Part shown: piece after piece, positions 9,564 to 18,941 of the stretch | How positions within the stretch are numbered: position 1 is the first letter of the stretch | How the letters are laid out: the number at the start of each line of letters is the position of its first letter | NCBI RefSeq assembly: GCF_002906855.1 | Contig: NZ_MINI01000038.1 | Location: 248,001 to 312,000 of the forward strand | Source of the DNA: Pseudomonas putida | Lineage (GTDB): Bacteria > Pseudomonadota > Gammaproteobacteria > Pseudomonadales > Pseudomonadaceae | Reading direction: 5' to 3' | DNA: 64,000 nucleotides | The notes under the pieces: model-generated | Told to the model about the DNA's origin: nothing | What the model saw: the letters and a program-made list of their open reading frames with translations, nothing else | Databases searched by the model: none | Program-made: the position numbers and the translations under genes

Positions 9564-10235
9564 TCAGCCTCTGCGGCAGTCTTCAAGTGTTCGTGCCTGG
9601 CCTTCTGGCTTCTGATTCTCTGCGCTCAACCACCGCTCGAACCCGGCCGCCACCTGTGGCCACTCATCATCGGTAATCGAATACCACGCCGTATCCCGAT
9701 TGTGGTCCTTCACTACCAGGTGCTTGCGGAACACGCCTTCAAAAGTGAAGCCGAACCGCTCCGCTGCGCGCTTGGAGCGGGCGTTGGCGTTGTTGCACTT
9801 CCACTCCAGGCGGCGGTTGCCCAGCTCGAAGCCCAGCTTGCCCAACAGGTAGACAGCCTCGGTACTCTTGGGGGTGCGTTGCATCGGTGCGCCGAAGGCG
9901 ACGTGGCCGATCTCGATACGGCCGTGGTCGGGCACGATAGACATCAGGGTGAGCACGCCCTGAGCCTGGCCATTGGTGCGATCGACCACGGTGTAGTACA
10001 GCGGATCGTGGCTGGCGGCGTTACCTTGCAGCCAGCGGTCGAAGGCCGCACGCTCAGTGAACGGGCCATAGGGCAGGTAGTCCCACAGCACCGGGTCGGA
10101 GTCCGGGCCTTGCAGGGCGAGCCAGAGGTCGTCGCCGTGGCGCGCCGGGTCGAGTTTCTCCAGGCGGATGAAGCGGCCGTCGATGGGCTCGGCCTTGGGC
10201 GATGCAGCAGGTTTCCAGTTCAGTGTGTCAGTCAT
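9564..10235 (-). CDS. GNAT-family N-acetyltransferase (RimJ/RimL type)
   Basis: A 223-residue GNAT acetyltransferase of the RimJ/RimL-like subgroup. The acetyl-CoA region is around QGVLTLMSIVPDHGRIEIGHV and RTPKSTEAVYLLGK, and the late strand LEWKCNNANARSKRAAERFGF is typical of this group, followed by EGVFRKHLV. Acceptor unknown; small amines or protein N-termini are possible. It is the last gene of a three-gene operon (PaiB-like, GNAT, GNAT) with five bases to the gene upstream. Confidence 0.88.
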   Translation of the reverse strand: MTDTLNWKPAASPKAEPIDGRFIRLEKLDPARHGDDLWLALQGPDSDPVLWDYLPYGPFTERAAFDRWLQGNAASHDPLYYTVVDRTNGQAQGVLTLMSIVPDHGRIEIGHVAFGAPMQRTPKSTEAVYLLGKLGFELGNRRLEWKCNNANARSKRAAERFGFTFEGVFRKHLVVKDHNRDTAWYSITDDEWPQVAAGFERWLSAENQKPEGQARTLEDCRRG

Positions 10236-10240
10236 GTGGC

Positions 10241-10687
10241 CTACAACCCTTTGCGGAATTGGATGAAGCCCGGGCGCTCGGCAACCTGCTCGTACAGGCT
10301 GATGGCGGTGGCATTGGTTTCGTGGGTCAGCCAGTGCACCTTGATGCAGCCGGCGGCCTTGGCCGTGGCGTACACGTGTTCGATCAGCTGGCGGCCGATG
10401 CCCAGGCCCCGCTGGCTGCTGTCGACGTAGAGATCCTGCAGGTAGCAGGAGTTCTCGATGCTCCAGTTGGAACGATGGTAGATGAAGTTGACCATGCCCA
10501 CTGCCTTGCCATCGACCCAGGCAAGGGTCGAATGGGTTGGCTCGTTAGGGTCGAGCAGGCGTTGCCAGGTACTGAGGCTTACTTCCTCTGCCAGCTCGGT
10601 CTGGTAGAAGCGCAGGTAGGCTTGCCACAGGGCGAGCCAGGCGGCGTGGTCTTGGGCGCTGACAGGGCGCAGGGTAACGCTGGGCAT
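10241..10687 (-). CDS. GNAT-family N-acetyltransferase
   Basis: A 148-residue single-domain GNAT protein. Motif A is visible as LQDLYVDSSQRGLGIGRQLIEHV (QRGLGIG binds the acetyl-CoA pyrophosphate), with the upstream strand VGMVNFIYH and the later HWLTHETNATAISLYE. Substrate unknown. It lies between a PaiB-like protein (12-bp gap) and another GNAT gene (5-bp gap); PaiA in Bacillus is likewise a GNAT polyamine acetyltransferase next to paiB, so a polyamine role is possible but only inferred. Confidence 0.88.
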   Translation of the reverse strand: MPSVTLRPVSAQDHAAWLALWQAYLRFYQTELAEEVSLSTWQRLLDPNEPTHSTLAWVDGKAVGMVNFIYHRSNWSIENSCYLQDLYVDSSQRGLGIGRQLIEHVYATAKAAGCIKVHWLTHETNATAISLYEQVAERPGFIQFRKGL

Positions 10688-10699
10688 GGGGCTTTTCCT

Positions 10700-11329
10700 T
10701 CAGAGTTGGCGCATGTGCGCCGCAAGTTGGTTATCCAGGTAATCCGGGCTGGCGCCCAGGACATCACGCACCCCAGCGATATCTTCGGCCGTGCGGTTCT
10801 GGCTGAGCTTGCGCGCGCCCTGCAGACGGGCGATGGGCAGGCGGATGCCGACGATGGCGCGGAGCATGCCGTCGAGGTAGTCGGCGGGGGCATCGGCGAC
10901 TTTCCAGGGCGCGCTGCGGCCCTGTTCGTGGCGGTCGGTCAGGCGGCTGACGATCTGCAGCAGTGGCGCGGCGTCGTGGATCACTTTGGCCGTGCCGTAG
11001 GCGTGCACGGCAAGGTAGTTCCAGGTCGGTACCACCTTGGGGGTTTCGGCCTTGCTCGGGTAATAGCTGGGGCTGACGTAGGCGTCGGCACCCGGGAACA
11101 CCAGCAGTGCTTCGGCACCTTGCTCCAGGTCCTGCCATTGGCGGTTAGCCCGCGCCAGGTGGGCATAGACGGTGCCGAACTCGCCCTCTTGGGTGTCGAG
11201 CAACACCGGCAGGTGCGTGGCCAGCAAGCCCTGTTCACCGTGGCTGACCAACACGGCCAGACGGGTTTCGCGCATGTGCTGGTGCAAGCGCTCAAGGTCA
11301 TGTTCCTGATGGGGTTTGCTGTTGTACAT
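10700..11329 (-). CDS. PaiB-family FMN-binding protein
   Basis: A 209-residue protein of the PaiB family, called negative regulators in Bacillus but built on a flavin-reductase-like split barrel. Typical features are MYNSKPH at the start, ATHLPVLLD, ARANRQW and VPTWNYLAVHAYG. The ATG at 11329 has AAGGA upstream; the longer frame to 11356 lacks one. First gene of the operon with two GNAT acetyltransferases and divergent from the MocR regulator, which probably controls it. Confidence 0.9.
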   Translation of the reverse strand: MYNSKPHQEHDLERLHQHMRETRLAVLVSHGEQGLLATHLPVLLDTQEGEFGTVYAHLARANRQWQDLEQGAEALLVFPGADAYVSPSYYPSKAETPKVVPTWNYLAVHAYGTAKVIHDAAPLLQIVSRLTDRHEQGRSAPWKVADAPADYLDGMLRAIVGIRLPIARLQGARKLSQNRTAEDIAGVRDVLGASPDYLDNQLAAHMRQL

Positions 11330-11384
11330 GCGGGGGTCCTTGTCGAATGCTTCCATCCTAGGCAGGCTATTGGTTCTGGGTAAG

Positions 11385-11398
11385 AGCCATTTATGGCT
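11385..11398. promoter_or_regulatory. Palindrome in the MocR/PaiB divergent promoter region
   Basis: AGCCAT-TT-ATGGCT is a perfect inverted repeat 20 bp before the mocR start codon and about 55 bp before the PaiB-like gene. Suitable as an operator for the GntR-type HTH of the MocR protein; binding is inferred from position. Confidence 0.45.
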
Positions 11399-11418
11399 GT
11401 TTTGATAGGTCCAATTTC

Positions 11419-12948
11419 ATGAGCGAGCGCCCCCTCGTAATGCCTTTCGATCCTGCCGGGATCGTTCTTGATCGTCGTCGTGGTCTTAGCCAGCAGCTTT
11501 ACCAGGCCCTGCGTGCGCGGGTGCTGGATGGTCGCTTGAGCAGTGGTACTCGGTTGCCGGCCACGCGTGAGCTGGCGAACGTGCTGGCGCTGTCGCGCAA
11601 CAGCGTGGTGCGTGCCTATGACCAGTTATATGCGGAGGGCTACATCGAAAGCCGGGTGGGGGATGGCACTTATGTGAGCCGTCTGCCAAAACTATCCACA
11701 CAACTGTCCACAGGGTTATCCCTAGGGTTATCAACAGACTTATCCACATTTTCTTCGGAAAGCACTGAGGTTTTATCCAGCAACAAGCGTTCCAGTGAGC
11801 CATTGGAACGGTTGAAAAGTAACCATCTGCCGCCGCCAAAAAGCGGTGTGCCGAGGGCATTTCGAGTCGGAATTCCGGCGTTCGATTTGTTCCCGTTTGA
11901 CGTCTGGGCCAAGCTGCAGGCGGCTTTCTGGCGCAATCCTTCGCCTGCGCAGCTGGGCTATGGTGACCCAGCCGGTGAGCCAGTGTTACGCGAGCTGATA
12001 GCCGCCTACTTGCGTCGATCGCGCGGTCTTTCCTGCACGGCTGAACAAATTGTGATCACCAGTGGTGCGCAACAGGCCATCAGCCTTTGTGCACAGTTGC
12101 TGTTGCAACCGGGCGACGGCGTGGCTGTGGAAAACCCGGGTTATCGGGCCGCTGGGCATACCTTCGCCGTCGCCGGTGGCAAGGTGACTGGCGTGCCGGT
12201 GGACGAGGAGGGCATGGATTGCCAGCACCTGGAGCAGTTGACGGACTGCCGGCTGGCCTATGTCACCCCGGCGCACCAGTACCCGACCGGCGTGACCATG
12301 AGCCTGCCGCGGCGCCTGGCCTTGCTGGCTTGGGCCGAGCGCAACGATGGCTGGATCATCGAGGATGACTACGACGGCGAATACCGTTACAGCGGCGCGC
12401 CCTTGACCCCGCTGGCAGCGCTCGACCACCAGGGGAGGGTGTTGTACGTCGGGACCTTTGGCAAGATCGCCTTTCCGGCATTGCGCCTGGGCTATCTGGT
12501 GCTGCCACCACGGCTGGTTCAGGCGTTCAGCCAGGGGCGGGCACTGGCGGTACGGCATTCGGAAGTGGGCACCCAGTGCGTGATGGCCCAATTCATGGCC
12601 CAAGGGCACTTCCAGCGGCACATCCGGCGCATGCGCAAGGCGGCGCTGAGCCGGCGCAATGTTCTCAAGGCCGGATGGCCTGTGGATGTGCCTGGGCTGG
12701 CTGCGATGCCTGAGGTGGCGGCGGGCCTGCATGTGAAGGTGGATGTGGATAACTTTGCGCGGGAGCAGGAGTTGGTGGCCAGAGCTGAAGCGGTGGGGGT
12801 GGAGGTGAACCCGCTGAGCAGTTACTGGCTGGAGGATAGCGAGGCGCCTGTGGATAAGCGGGCTGGGCTGGTGTTGGGGTTTGCGGCGGTGCCTGAAGGG
12901 GAGATTGCCGGGTCCTTGTTGAAATTGCGCAGGGTCTGGAAAGCGTGA
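11419..12948 (+). CDS. MocR/PdxR-family regulator (GntR HTH fused to aminotransferase-like domain)
   Basis: A 509-residue MocR protein: GntR winged HTH (residues ~12-80, GTRLPATRELANVLALSRNSVVRAYDQL), a long linker, and a fold-type I aminotransferase-like domain (~150-505) with the PLP lysine in GTFGKIAFPALRLGY (K349). Such proteins sense PLP or amino-compound aldimines. The linker (91-112) contains the repeat LST(Q/G/D), encoded by a 12-bp DNA repeat rich in the codons TTA, CTA and ACA, which are rare in this genome. It is divergent from the PaiB-GNAT-GNAT operon, its likely target. Confidence 0.92.
   Translation: MSERPLVMPFDPAGIVLDRRRGLSQQLYQALRARVLDGRLSSGTRLPATRELANVLALSRNSVVRAYDQLYAEGYIESRVGDGTYVSRLPKLSTQLSTGLSLGLSTDLSTFSSESTEVLSSNKRSSEPLERLKSNHLPPPKSGVPRAFRVGIPAFDLFPFDVWAKLQAAFWRNPSPAQLGYGDPAGEPVLRELIAAYLRRSRGLSCTAEQIVITSGAQQAISLCAQLLLQPGDGVAVENPGYRAAGHTFAVAGGKVTGVPVDEEGMDCQHLEQLTDCRLAYVTPAHQYPTGVTMSLPRRLALLAWAERNDGWIIEDDYDGEYRYSGAPLTPLAALDHQGRVLYVGTFGKIAFPALRLGYLVLPPRLVQAFSQGRALAVRHSEVGTQCVMAQFMAQGHFQRHIRRMRKAALSRRNVLKAGWPVDVPGLAAMPEVAAGLHVKVDVDNFAREQELVARAEAVGVEVNPLSSYWLEDSEAPVDKRAGLVLGFAAVPEGEIAGSLLKLRRVWKA
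11692..11748 (+). repeat. Five DnaA-box-like 9-mers in exact 12-bp register inside mocR
   Basis: The 9-mers start at 11692 (CTATCCACA), 11704 (CTGTCCACA), 11716 (TTATCCCTA), 11728 (TTATCAACA) and 11740 (TTATCCACA). The last is the perfect consensus DnaA box; the others differ by one or two bases. A further partial match, TTATCCAGC, starts at 11773. In the coding frame they give the LST-X repeat. Two perfect boxes on the opposite strand lie at 12744 and 12849 in the same gene. Confidence 0.8.
12744..12857 (-). other. Two consensus DnaA boxes (TGTGGATAA) near the 3' end of mocR
   Basis: TGTGGATAA occurs at 12744-12752 and 12849-12857, each the exact complement of TTATCCACA. They code VDN and VDK in ordinary codons, so they may be chance, but their proximity to the forward array at 11692-11748 is notable. 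Confidence 0.6.
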
Positions 12949-12950
12949 AT

Positions 12951-12969
12951 GGGGCCGCGCAGCGGCCCC
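12951..12969. terminator. Hairpin between convergent mocR and the PotF-like gene
   Basis: GGGGCCGC-GCA-GCGGCCCC forms a perfect 8-bp stem between the two stop codons. There is no T-run on the mocR side, so its strength as a terminator is uncertain. Confidence 0.6.
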
Positions 12970-12979
12970 CGGTGCTAAA

Positions 12980-14083
12980 TCAGGTTCCGGACTTGATCCG
13001 GGTCCAGGCCCTGGTCCGCGCCCGCTCAGCCTCACGCGTCAACGGCTTGAGGGTATACAGCTTGGCCATCGCCTCCGCCGTCGGGTACAGGTTCGGGTTG
13101 TTGCGAATCGCCGGGCTCACCTTGTCAGTAGCATCTTTGTTCGGGTTCGGATAGCCGACGAAATCACTGATCGGCGCGATCACCTCAGGCCGCAGCAGGT
13201 AGTTGATGAATGCATGGGCATCCTCCGGGTTTGCCGCGTTCTTCGGGATCGCCAGCATGTCGAACCAGATTGGTGCACCTTCCTTGGGAAGGCGCATGTC
13301 CACCACCACGCCATTCTTCGCATCCTTCGCCCGGTTGGCGGCCTGCGAGAAGCTGCCGCTGTAGCCCACCGCCACGCAGATATCGCCATTGGCGATGTCG
13401 GCCATGTACTTCGAGGAATGGAAGTAGGTGATGTACGGGCGGATCTTCAGCAACAGTGCTTCGGCCTTCTTGTAGTCGTCCGGCTTGTCACTGTTGGGGG
13501 GCAAGCCCAGGTGCTGCAGGGCCAGCGGCAAGATCTCCGACGGCGAGTCGAGCAGCGCGACGCCGCACTGCTTGAGCTTGGCGATGTTCTCTTCCTTGAA
13601 GATCAGGTCCCAGCTGTCGACCGGGGCTTTGTCGCCGAGCACGGCCTTGACCTTGTCCGGGTTGAAGCCGATCAGGATGGTGCCGTACATGTAAGGCACG
13701 GCGAACTTGTTGCCCGGGTCGTTGGCCTCGATCAGCTTCATCAGCGCCGGGTCCAGGTGTTGCCAGTTCGGCAGCTTGCTGCGGTCCAGCGGCTGGAACA
13801 CCCCGGCTTCGATCTGTTTGGCGAGGAACACGTTGGACGGTACTACCACGTCGTAGCCGGAGTTGCCGGTGAGCAGCTTGGCCTCGAGCGCTTCGTTGGT
13901 GTCGAAGATGTCGTAGATCAGCTTGACGCCACTATCCTTCTGGAAGTCGCTCAAGGTCTGCGGTGTGATGTAATCGAACCAGTTATACACACGCAGGGTG
14001 CGCTGCTCGGCGTGAGCCTGCAGGGCACCGGTGAACAGGGTGGCAGCGATGAACGGGGCGAGCAGACGCTTGAGTCGGACCAT
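12980..14083 (-). CDS. Polyamine ABC transporter periplasmic binding protein (PotF/SpuD-like)
   Basis: A 367-residue secreted binding protein with a signal peptide ([20 protein letters not shown], cleavage around AHA-EQ). It follows the PotF pattern: [59 protein letters not shown]. The aromatic and acidic residues that bind diamines seem present. The permease and ATPase are not adjacent, so it may work with a transporter elsewhere. It starts two bases after the stop of the acetylpolyamine amidohydrolase gene, so the pair would take up and deacetylate acetylated polyamines. Confidence 0.9.
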   Translation of the reverse strand: MVRLKRLLAPFIAATLFTGALQAHAEQRTLRVYNWFDYITPQTLSDFQKDSGVKLIYDIFDTNEALEAKLLTGNSGYDVVVPSNVFLAKQIEAGVFQPLDRSKLPNWQHLDPALMKLIEANDPGNKFAVPYMYGTILIGFNPDKVKAVLGDKAPVDSWDLIFKEENIAKLKQCGVALLDSPSEILPLALQHLGLPPNSDKPDDYKKAEALLLKIRPYITYFHSSKYMADIANGDICVAVGYSGSFSQAANRAKDAKNGVVVDMRLPKEGAPIWFDMLAIPKNAANPEDAHAFINYLLRPEVIAPISDFVGYPNPNKDATDKVSPAIRNNPNLYPTAEAMAKLYTLKPLTREAERARTRAWTRIKSGT

Positions 14084-14085
14084 GA

Positions 14086-15126
<1,041 letters not shown>

Positions 15127-15134
15127 TTGTTGTT
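15127..15134 (-). promoter_or_regulatory. Candidate Crc/Hfq catabolite-activity motif at the aphA start
   Basis: On the coding strand AACAACAA lies between the GGAGA ribosome-binding site and the ATG. It fits the Pseudomonas Hfq/Crc target motif AANAANAA, which mediates translational repression in catabolite repression. Prediction from sequence only. Confidence 0.5.
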
Positions 15135-15243
15135 CTCCGGGGGGGACTGGCGTGGGCCCATTTTCACGGGCGGCCAGGTGGCAGAGAACGACGCAAACGG
15201 CCAAAAGGGGATCGATATGGCCAAGCTCGTTGGCCACTGCGGG

Positions 15244-16236
15244 TCAACCGCGGAAGTGGCTGGGGGCGACCCCGCTCCAACGCTGGAATGCATGGCGGAA
15301 ACTCGCGGTCTCGCTGAACCCCAGGGTCTCGGCGATCCTGTAGATGGGCATCTGTTCGTCGGCCAGCAATTGCTTGGCCCGATCGAAGCGCAGTTCATCG
15401 AGCAGTTGTTGATAACTGCAGCCCAGCGCCTGTAGGTGTCGACGCAAGGTCCGCGACGAACAGTTCATCTGTCGCGCCAGCCCCTCCAGGCCCGGCGCCG
15501 CGTCCAGTTGTTGCAGCAACAACTGACGGATCCGCCCAAGCCAGGCCTGGCGCCCGGTGAATTCCAGGTTCAGGCGCCGGCAGCGCTCACTCATGGCCTT
15601 GTGGGTAATCGGATCGGCCAGCGGCAATGGCATGTCCAGCCAGCGCCGTTCGAAGGCAAAGGCGTTGTCCTCGGCGTCGAAGGTCAGTGGGCACTGGAAG
15701 GCGCTGGTGTAGAGACCGTGGTAGCCGGGGCGTGGGTGCTCGAAGCGGGCGCCGAGCAGCGGCAGAGTGCGGCCGAGCAGGTCATCGCAGATCACTTTCA
15801 GCGACACCAGGCAGAACTCGGCATTGAAGGCGGCGAGGGCTGGGCTGTCATGGCATTCACTGGCGCTGAACCAGACGCGCTGGCCATCGTCGACCAGGCG
15901 CAGCTTGAAGACTGTTCCCAGCAGTGCCGGATAATGCAGCGCCAGGCGCAGGGCGTCACCCAAAGTGGCACTGGAGAGCAGGGCGTAACCGAGCATGCCG
16001 TAGCACGACACATGCATGCGACGGCCCAGTTCCAGGCCGATCTCTTCGCGCCGGGCCACGGCATTGGCGCACACCTGCAACTCTTGCTGGGTGGTGATGC
16101 GCGCGTCGCTATGGCCCAGGTCGGCCGGGCCTATGCCGCTGCCGGCGAGCAACGTCGTCGCCTCGCAGCCTTCTTCCCGGAACAGGTTGAGGATCAGCGA
16201 AACCGCGTTGAGGGTGGTCAGGTGGCTGTGCAGCAT
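15244..16236 (-). CDS. AraC-family regulator (OruR/ArgR-like architecture)
   Basis: A 330-residue regulator with an N-terminal arabinose-binding-like (family with OruR, Pfam Arabinose_bd) domain over ~20-205 and a C-terminal AraC double HTH (about 230-328: LARQMNCSSRTLRRHLQALG, then IYRIAETLGFSETASFRHAFQRWSG). It is upstream of and in the same direction as aphA with 117 bp between, so it is probably the activator of the acetylpolyamine genes. The effector is unknown. The aspA terminator isolates it from the gene upstream. Confidence 0.88.
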   Translation of the reverse strand: MLHSHLTTLNAVSLILNLFREEGCEATTLLAGSGIGPADLGHSDARITTQQELQVCANAVARREEIGLELGRRMHVSCYGMLGYALLSSATLGDALRLALHYPALLGTVFKLRLVDDGQRVWFSASECHDSPALAAFNAEFCLVSLKVICDDLLGRTLPLLGARFEHPRPGYHGLYTSAFQCPLTFDAEDNAFAFERRWLDMPLPLADPITHKAMSERCRRLNLEFTGRQAWLGRIRQLLLQQLDAAPGLEGLARQMNCSSRTLRRHLQALGCSYQQLLDELRFDRAKQLLADEQMPIYRIAETLGFSETASFRHAFQRWSGVAPSHFRG

Positions 16237-16326
16237 GCTCGGTCATCCCGTGGGCCTGGGAGGCATTATGGAGCAAGTTGTGTGCCGATACCGGCACGGC
16301 ATGGCTGGCGCGGCATTCATGAGGCG

Positions 16327-16360
16327 AAAAAAAAGGCCCGGAGCGTGCGCTCGGGCCTTT
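16327..16360 (-). terminator. Rho-independent terminator of aspA
   Basis: Read on the minus strand: AAAGGCCCGAGC, a short loop, GCTCCGGGCCTTT and then T-rich sequence (eight A on the plus strand). It lies 59 bp beyond the aspA stop. Confidence 0.9.
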
Positions 16361-16418
16361 GAAAGGTTGAGAGGTGTCTAGTCCCTCGACCTGGTGAGAC
16401 TGTTTGCAGCGGTCTGAG

Positions 16419-17843
16419 TTACGCCTTCAGCGGAACCAGACGTGGAGCGATCATGTTTTCCGGACGCAGGATGTCGTCGAGCATCGCGTCGTCCAGCAGC
16501 TTCTCTTCACGCACCAGTTCCAGTACGCCGCGGCCGGTTTCCAGGGCAACGCGAGCGATACGGGTGGCGTTTTCGTAGCCGATGTAAGGGTTCAGGGCGG
16601 TGACCAGGCCGATCGAGTGCTCGACCAGTTCACGGCAGCGCTGTTCGTTGGCAGTGATGCCGACGATGCAGTGCTCGCGCAGCATGTCCATGGCGCGCTG
16701 GAGCAGGCGGATCGAGTCGAAGATCTTGTAGGCGATCAGCGGCTCCATCACGTTCAGCTGCAGCTGGCCACCTTCGGCGGCGACGGTCAGGGCCAGGTCG
16801 TTGCCCATGATGGCGAAGGCCACCTGGTTGACCGCTTCCGGGATAACCGGGTTGACCTTGCCTGGCATGATCGAGCTGCCTGGCTGACGCGCTGGCAGGT
16901 TGATCTCGTTGATGCCGGTGCGTGGGCCGCTGGACAGCAGGCGCAGGTCGTTGCAGATCTTCGACAGCTTGACCGCGGTACGCTTGAGCATGCCGGAGAA
17001 AAGTACGAAGGCACCCATGTCGGAAGTGGCTTCGATCAGGTCGGCAGCCGGTACCAGCGGCTGGCCGCTGATGGTGGCCAGGCGTTGTACGGCCAGGGCC
17101 TGGTAGCCCGGGTCGGCGTTGATGCCGGTACCGATGGCGGTACCGCCCAGGTTGATTTCGGTCAGCAGTTCCGGAGCCAGCGAGCGCAGGCGCTGCAAGT
17201 CTTCGGTCATGGTGGTGGCGAAGGCGCGGAATTCCTGGCCCAGGGTCATTGGCACGGCGTCCTGCAGCTGGGTACGGCCCATCTTCAGTACGTGGTCGAA
17301 TTCCTTGCCTTTGGCAGCGAAGGCCTGGATCAGGCTGTCGAGGCTGGCCAGCAGGGCGTCATGGCCCAGCAGCAAGCCCAGGCGGATGGCGGTCGGGTAG
17401 GCGTCGTTGGTCGACTGCGCCATGTTCACGTCGTTGTTCGGGTGCAGGTACTGGTACTCACCCTTCTGGTGGCCCATGGCCTCCAGTGCGACGTTGGCGA
17501 TGACTTCGTTCGCGTTCATGTTGGTGGAAGTACCGGCACCACCCTGGATCATGTCCACCACGAACTGGTCGTGGTAATCGCCTTTGATCAGGCGGGCGCA
17601 GGCTGCACTGATGGCAGCGTGCTTGGCATCGCTCAGGTGACCCAGCTCACGGTTGGCGTCGGCAGCGGCCTGCTTGACCATGGCCAGGGCCACGACCAGC
17701 TTCGGGTAGTGCGACAGCGGAACACCGGAGAGATGGAAGTTGTTGGCAGCGCGCAGGGTCTGGATGCCGTAGTAGGCATCGGCAGGGACTTCAAGGGTAC
17801 CAAGCAGATCTTTTTCGACGCGGAACGATGCAGCGGAGGACAT
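16419..17843 (-). CDS. aspA: Aspartate ammonia-lyase
   Basis: Reversible deamination of L-aspartate to fumarate and ammonia. 474 residues (E. coli 478). The fumarase/aspartase signature GSSIMPGKVN is near residues 318-327 and the substrate-binding GAGTSTNMNANEV near 100-112. The family N-terminus (MSSAASFRVEKDLLG) points to the ATG at 17843, although its ribosome-binding site is poor; an ATG four codons upstream has a similar context. Divergent from the HypT-like LysR gene, with a LysR-type dyad between. Confidence 0.94.
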   Translation of the reverse strand: MSSAASFRVEKDLLGTLEVPADAYYGIQTLRAANNFHLSGVPLSHYPKLVVALAMVKQAAADANRELGHLSDAKHAAISAACARLIKGDYHDQFVVDMIQGGAGTSTNMNANEVIANVALEAMGHQKGEYQYLHPNNDVNMAQSTNDAYPTAIRLGLLLGHDALLASLDSLIQAFAAKGKEFDHVLKMGRTQLQDAVPMTLGQEFRAFATTMTEDLQRLRSLAPELLTEINLGGTAIGTGINADPGYQALAVQRLATISGQPLVPAADLIEATSDMGAFVLFSGMLKRTAVKLSKICNDLRLLSSGPRTGINEINLPARQPGSSIMPGKVNPVIPEAVNQVAFAIMGNDLALTVAAEGGQLQLNVMEPLIAYKIFDSIRLLQRAMDMLREHCIVGITANEQRCRELVEHSIGLVTALNPYIGYENATRIARVALETGRGVLELVREEKLLDDAMLDDILRPENMIAPRLVPLKA

Positions 17844-17939
17844 GATGGATATCATCTCGATTTTGACCCGGCACATGCCGGAATGGCGCCAATCCTAGGC
17901 CTGAAGCGGATTTTGCGGCCAATGCTGTTGCACGCTAAC

Positions 17940-17958
17940 CTATGCACAAACGGCATAG
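17940..17958. promoter_or_regulatory. LysR-type dyad between aspA and the HypT-like regulator
   Basis: CTATGC-ACAAACG-GCATAG is a perfect 6-bp inverted repeat with the T-N11-A core typical of LysR boxes. It lies 97 bp upstream of aspA and 68 bp upstream of the regulator gene, a standard place for autorepression and activation of the divergent gene. Confidence 0.65.
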
Positions 17959-18025
17959 TGTTTCATGTGACGCCAATTGACATTCGAGCGTGTTCCATTT
18001 TGGTGCGCTCTGGGAGATCTGCTTC

Positions 18026-18931
18026 ATGAACCTCGAAAGCAAGTGGCTGGAGGACTTCAGTGCCCTGGCCTCCACCCGCAGTTTTTCCCAGGCGGCCGAG
18101 CGACGTTTCGTCACCCAGCCCGCCTTCAGCCGGCGTATACGTAGCCTGGAAGCGGCGCTGGGGTTGACTCTGGTGAATCGTTCCCGCACACCGATCGAGC
18201 TGACCGAGGCAGGGCAGCTGTTTCTTGTCACTGCACGTACCGTTGTCGACCAGTTGAGCGAAGTTCTTCGCCATTTGCATCACCTCGAAGGTGGCCAGGG
18301 TGAGGTGATCCAGGTGTCTGCCGCGCACTCGCTGGCATCGGGCTTTTTCCCACGCTGGGTAGCCCAGTTGCGCAATGATGGTTTGAACATCGCCACCCGA
18401 CTGGTCGCGACCAACGTCGGAGATGCGGTGCATGCGTTAAGGGAAGGGGGCTGCGACCTGATGCTGGCGTTCTATGACCCTGATGCTGCCCTGCAGATGG
18501 ATGCCGAGATCTTCCCTTCGCTGCACATGGGCACCACCGAAATGCTTCCGGTGTGCGCAGTGGATGCCAACGGCAAGCCGCTATTCGACCTTGAAGCCGA
18601 CAGCAGCGTGCCGTTGTTGGCCTATAGCGCTGGTGCCTTCCTGGGGCGTTCGGTGAACCTGCTGCTGCGTCAACGCAATCTGCGATACACCACCGTTTAT
18701 GAGACTGCCATGGCTGACAGTCTCAAGAGCATGGCGCTGGAAGGCATGGGCGTCGCCTGGGTGCCCCGTTTGTCGATGCGTGGCGAGCTGGAGCGCGGGG
18801 AACTTGCGATCTGTGGCGGGAGCCAGTGGCACGTGCCATTGGAGATTCGCCTGTATCGCTGCGCACTGGTGCGTAAGGCCAACGTGCGCTTGTTGTGGCG
18901 CAAGCTGGAAAACACACCGACGTCGGAGTGA
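18026..18931 (+). CDS. LysR-family regulator, HypT-like
   Basis: A 301-residue LysR protein. The HTH (NLESKWLEDFSALASTRSFS, VTQPAFSRRIRSLEAALG) and later blocks (SAAHSLASGFFPRW, ALREGGCDLMLAFYDPD, PLLAYSAGAFLGR, MALEGMGVAWVPR) resemble E. coli HypT/YjiE, the hypochlorite-responsive regulator activated by methionine oxidation. The protein has methionines in the effector domain, but I cannot tell whether the HypT switch residues are conserved. The ATG at 18026 follows GGGAGAT. Its divergent neighbour is aspA. Confidence 0.82.
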   Translation: MNLESKWLEDFSALASTRSFSQAAERRFVTQPAFSRRIRSLEAALGLTLVNRSRTPIELTEAGQLFLVTARTVVDQLSEVLRHLHHLEGGQGEVIQVSAAHSLASGFFPRWVAQLRNDGLNIATRLVATNVGDAVHALREGGCDLMLAFYDPDAALQMDAEIFPSLHMGTTEMLPVCAVDANGKPLFDLEADSSVPLLAYSAGAFLGRSVNLLLRQRNLRYTTVYETAMADSLKSMALEGMGVAWVPRLSMRGELERGELAICGGSQWHVPLEIRLYRCALVRKANVRLLWRKLENTPTSE

Positions 18932-18941
18932 ACCTTTCTTT

